Below are positions 61,246 through 64,000 of a stretch of 64,000 bases of DNA, piece by piece (the first letter of the stretch is position 1; the number at the start of each line of letters is the position of its first letter). The position numbers and the translations under genes are program-made. The notes under the pieces are model-generated. The model saw nothing but the letters and a program-made list of their open reading frames with translations. It had not been told where the DNA came from and did not search any database. The stretch is from Clostridia bacterium (GTDB lineage: Bacteria; Bacillota; Clostridia; Christensenellales; Aristaeellaceae): the NCBI GenBank assembly GCA_017549335.1, contig JAFYVB010000029.1, forward strand, positions 91,153-155,152, in the 5' to 3' direction.

Positions 61246-64000
61246 TCAATAGGTTTCCTGCAGTTCGATGTTCTTGTAGCGGCGCAGACCGGTACCGGCG
61301 GGGATCAGCTTACCGATGATGACGTTTTCCTTCAGGCCCAGCAGCGGGTCAACCTTGCCCTTGATGGCGGCTTCGGTGAGCACGCGGGTGGTTTCCTGGA
61401 AGGAAGCGGCAGACATGAAGCTGTCGGTCGCCAGAGAGGCCTTGGTGATACCCAGCAGCACGCGGCTGGAGTAAGCGGGACGGCCGCCTTCCATGATGGC
61501 TTTTTCGTTGGCTTCTTCGAAGCGGAAGATATCCACAAAGCTGCCGGGCAGCAGATCGGTATCACCGGCGTCCACAACGCGCACCTTACGCAGCATCTGA
61601 CGGATGATGATTTCGATATGCTTGTCGCTGATGGCAACGCCGCCCTGGCTGTGGTAAACGCTCAGAACCTCGCACAGGAGGTATTCCTGAACAGCCTTCA
61701 CGCCGAGAATGCGCAGCAGGTCATGGGGATTGATAGAGCCTTCGGTCAGCTCGTCACCGGCCTTGACGATATCGCCTTCGTTGACCTTGATATGCACGCC
61801 GTAATGGATAGCATAGGTCTTCTTCTCGTTTTCGTCCTCGAGGCTGGTGATGGTCAGCTCGCGCTTCTTCTTGTTTTCGCTCAGGCTTACGCGGCCGCCG
61901 ATTTCGGCAAGCAGCGCATCGTGCTTGGGCTTGCGGGCTTCGAACAGTTCCTCAACGCGGGGCAGACCCTGCGTAATGTCGGCTACGGTTGCGATACCGC
62001 CGGTATGGAAGGTACGCATCGTCAGCTGGGTACCGGGTTCACCGATAGCCTGAGCGGCGATGATACCAACAGCTTCGCCGATGTCCACTTCGCCGCCGTG
62101 AGCCAGGTTGCCACCGTAGCAACGGGCGCAGACGCCACGCTGGCAGCGGCAGGTCAGCACGGAGCGAACCTGTACGCTCTTGACGCCGGCCTTATCAATG
62201 GCAGCGGCAAGCTTGTAGTCGATGGACTGGTTGACGGGGCAGAGCAGTTCGCCCGTGGTGGGATGATATACATCCTCGGCAGCAACGCGGCCCACGATAC
62301 GGGCTTCCAGAGATTTCATCTCGCCGATGGCTTCCACCTTGATGCCGCGAACCTTTTCACCGCGGTTTTCGAAGCAGTCGGTCTCACGGATGATGACTTC
62401 CTGAGCAACGTCTACCAGACGGCGGGTCAGGTAACCGGAGTCAGCGGTACGCAGAGCGGTATCGGCCAGAGCCTTACGGGAACCGTGAGAGGACATGAAG
62501 AATTCGATAACGCTCAGACCTTCACGGAAGTTAGCACGAATCGGGATTTCGATGGTCTTACCGGAGGGAGACGCCATGTTACCGCGCATACCCGCCAGCT
62601 GAGCAACCTGAGCCACGCTACCGCGGGCGCCGGAGTTGGTCATCATGTAAATGGGGTTCTTATGCGGCAGCACCTGCAGCACGCGAGAACGCAGCGCGGC
62701 AGTGGTCTCATTCCAGGTCATGATCACGTTGCGGTAACGCTCGTCCTCGGTCATCAGACCGCGGCGGAACTTGCGTTCGATCTCCTTGATGCGATCGTCG
62801 GCCTTCTTGAGCAGCTCAGGCTTTTCGGGAGGCACGATGATGTCGCTGACGGAAACCGTGACGGCGCCAAGGGTGGAGTACTTATAACCCATGGCCTTGA
62901 TGTCATCCAGTACGCGGGCGCAAACGTTGACGCCGTGTACGCGGAAGCAGCGCTCTACGATATTGGAAAGGTCCTTCTTGACGACTTCCTTGTCGATCTC
63001 CAGCTTGAACATATCGTCCATGCACTCACGGGGCTTGAAGCCCAGATCCTGCGGGATATTTTCGTTGAAGATCAACAGACCCAGCGTGCAGTCGATGATG
63101 CGCTTTTCGGTAACGCCTTCAAAGGTGCGCTCTACGCGAACCTTGATGGGGCTCTGCAGCGTGATCTGCTTCATCTGATAAGCCATCATGGCTTCGTCAT
63201 AGTTGCAGAATACGCGGCCCGCGCCCTTGGCTTCGGGATCGGTAATGGTCAGGTAGTGGCAGCCGATAACCATGTCCTGAGAGGGGCTGATAACGGGCTT
63301 GCCGTCCTGGGGCTTCATGATATTGTTGGCGCACAGCATCAGGAAACGGGCTTCCGCCTGAGCTTCCATGGAAAGCGGTACGTGCACAGCCATCTGGTCG
63401 CCGTCGAAGTCGGCGTTGTAAGCGGTACAGGCCAGAGGATGCAGCTTCATGGCCTTGCCCTCAACCAGCACGGGCTCAAACGCCTGAATACCCAGACGGT
63501 GCAGCGTGGGAGCGCGGTTGAGCAGCACGGGGTGATCCTTGATCACGCCTTCGAGAATATCCCATACTTCGGGCTTGATCTTCTCCACCATGCGCTTGGC
63601 GGCGCGGATGTTATGGGCAATGCCGTTCTTGACCAGCTTTTCCATAACGAAGGGCTTGAACAGCTCCAGCGCCATTTCCTTGGGCAGACCGCACTGATGC
63701 AGCTTCAGTTCGGGACCTACAACGATAACGCTACGACCGGAATAGTCAACGCGCTTACCCAGCAGGTTCTGACGGAAGCGACCCTGCTTGCCCTTGAGCA
63801 TATCACTCAAAGACTTCAGCGCACGGTTGTTGGCGCCAGTGACCGCACGGCCACGGCGGCCGTTGTCGATCAGCGCGTCAACGGCTTCCTGCAGCATGCG
63901 CTTCTCATTACGGATAATAATATCGGGAGCATGGAGCTGGATCAGCCGCTTCAGACGGTTGTTACGGTTGATAACGCGGCGATACAGATCATTCAGGTCA
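61246..64000 (-). CDS. rpoC: RNA polymerase beta' subunit, 5' part outside the window
   Basis: The last 918 residues are visible and the frame is open to the right edge, so the gene continues beyond it. The catalytic Mg-binding loop [15 protein letters not shown], the preceding [18 protein letters not shown], the bridge helix and trigger loop region, and the second zinc site [16 protein letters not shown] are present. The end [10 protein letters not shown] is followed by TGA. It is the largest catalytic subunit of RNA polymerase. Confidence 0.99.
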   Translation of the reverse strand, partial: DLNDLYRRVINRNNRLKRLIQLHAPDIIIRNEKRMLQEAVDALIDNGRRGRAVTGANNRALKSLSDMLKGKQGRFRQNLLGKRVDYSGRSVIVVGPELKLHQCGLPKEMALELFKPFVMEKLVKNGIAHNIRAAKRMVEKIKPEVWDILEGVIKDHPVLLNRAPTLHRLGIQAFEPVLVEGKAMKLHPLACTAYNADFDGDQMAVHVPLSMEAQAEARFLMLCANNIMKPQDGKPVISPSQDMVIGCHYLTITDPEAKGAGRVFCNYDEAMMAYQMKQITLQSPIKVRVERTFEGVTEKRIIDCTLGLLIFNENIPQDLGFKPRECMDDMFKLEIDKEVVKKDLSNIVERCFRVHGVNVCARVLDDIKAMGYKYSTLGAVTVSVSDIIVPPEKPELLKKADDRIKEIERKFRRGLMTEDERYRNVIMTWNETTAALRSRVLQVLPHKNPIYMMTNSGARGSVAQVAQLAGMRGNMASPSGKTIEIPIRANFREGLSVIEFFMSSHGSRKALADTALRTADSGYLTRRLVDVAQEVIIRETDCFENRGEKVRGIKVEAIGEMKSLEARIVGRVAAEDVYHPTTGELLCPVNQSIDYKLAAAIDKAGVKSVQVRSVLTCRCQRGVCARCYGGNLAHGGEVDIGEAVGIIAAQAIGEPGTQLTMRTFHTGGIATVADITQGLPRVEELFEARKPKHDALLAEIGGRVSLSENKKKRELTITSLEDENEKKTYAIHYGVHIKVNEGDIVKAGDELTEGSINPHDLLRILGVKAVQEYLLCEVLSVYHSQGGVAISDKHIEIIIRQMLRKVRVVDAGDTDLLPGSFVDIFRFEEANEKAIMEGGRPAYSSRVLLGITKASLATDSFMSAASFQETTRVLTEAAIKGKVDPLLGLKENVIIGKLIPAGTGLRRYKNIELQETY

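Noticed and set aside
63897-63899. ATG taken as start of rpoC
   Set aside because: The frame continues to the window edge with rpoC sequence ([15 protein letters not shown]), so this is an internal Met.

Overview
The window is a chromosomal stretch of a Gram-positive, low-GC-phylum (Bacillota) bacterium of clostridial type, although its own base composition is moderately GC-rich by eye. The reasons are a ribosomal protein L27 with the cleavable LxLQxFA N-terminal extension beside its Prp protease, SpoIIE and LonB (endospore formers), DUF4364, YnzC/DUF896, Asp23/Gls24 next to the fatty-acid kinase FakA, a FloA/NfeD pair, and VanW and L,D-transpeptidase wall proteins. I cannot name the genus. 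There is no rRNA, CRISPR array, insertion sequence or prophage. Almost all of the window is ordinary core genome, tightly packed, with sigma-A type promoters (many with a 17-bp spacer) and intrinsic terminators.

Layout. 1-3448 (+): alpha/beta hydrolase (cut by the window edge), a membrane-anchored Mur ligase and a D-Ala-D-Ala ligase-like enzyme. 3507-5510 (-): uvrB. 5757-8497 (+): MurA, a multi-pass membrane protein and a nucleotidyltransferase. 8532-10689 (-): a PhoR/WalK-like histidine kinase and its OmpR-type regulator. 10851-12618 (-): lipoprotein, flavin reductase-like protein, HAD phosphatase. 12733-12809 (-): tRNA-Pro(GGG) with its own consensus promoter and terminator. 12903-17888 (-): ruvC-ruvA-ruvB-queA-psuK-psuG. 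17952-20150 (-): a nuclease-SNF2 helicase fusion. 20302-26970 (+): secreted L,D-transpeptidase, gls24-fakA, recG and a phosphoribosyltransferase. 27015-29582 (-): NUDIX, GNAT, pyridoxal-type kinase. 29764-34900 (+): an envelope-centred operon (M1 peptidase, phosphodiester glycosidase-like, Lgt-like, YnzC, NUDIX, VanW). 34890-36035 (-): YafK-like L,D-transpeptidase and DUF554.

36153-37213 (-): rplU-prp-rpmA behind a probable L21 leader. 37237-42447 (-): deoxyribosyltransferase-like protein, LytTR regulator, FloA/NfeD group, two adjacent uracil-DNA glycosylase paralogues, a small membrane protein and TrmL. 42533-43447 (+): a sugar-nucleotidyltransferase-like gene. 43493-44536 (-): a degenerate tagaturonate reductase-like protein. 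44651-51681 (+): RecB-nuclease/XPD helicase, DUF4364, ispDF, a zinc-ribbon membrane protein, spoIIE. 51705-54364 (-): tlyA and dxs. 54537-56372 (+): zinc-ribbon, Ig-like membrane protein. 56418-64000 (-): engB, lon, lonB and the 3' part of rpoC.

Themes. Peptidoglycan synthesis and remodelling is spread over the window (Mur ligase, Ddl, MurA, two L,D-transpeptidases, VanW). DNA repair is equally prominent (UvrB, RuvABC behind a LexA-like box, RecG, two uracil-DNA glycosylases, two helicases with N-terminal PD-(D/E)XK domains). Isoprenoid synthesis (IspDF and Dxs) and protein quality control (Lon, LonB) complete it.

Nothing here is an obvious new defence or biosynthetic island. The most unusual items are: the uxaB-like protein that has lost its cofactor domain and catalytic residues; a uracil-DNA glycosylase paralogue that has lost all four Fe-S cysteines beside one that kept them; an rpoC terminator whose 3' arm carries the probable lonB ribosome-binding site and whose U-tract carries the start codon; and interleaved divergent promoters at 44581-44620. 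No gene-free stretch exceeds 300 bases; the longest are 5511-5756 and the promoter/tRNA region 12619-12902, both described below.
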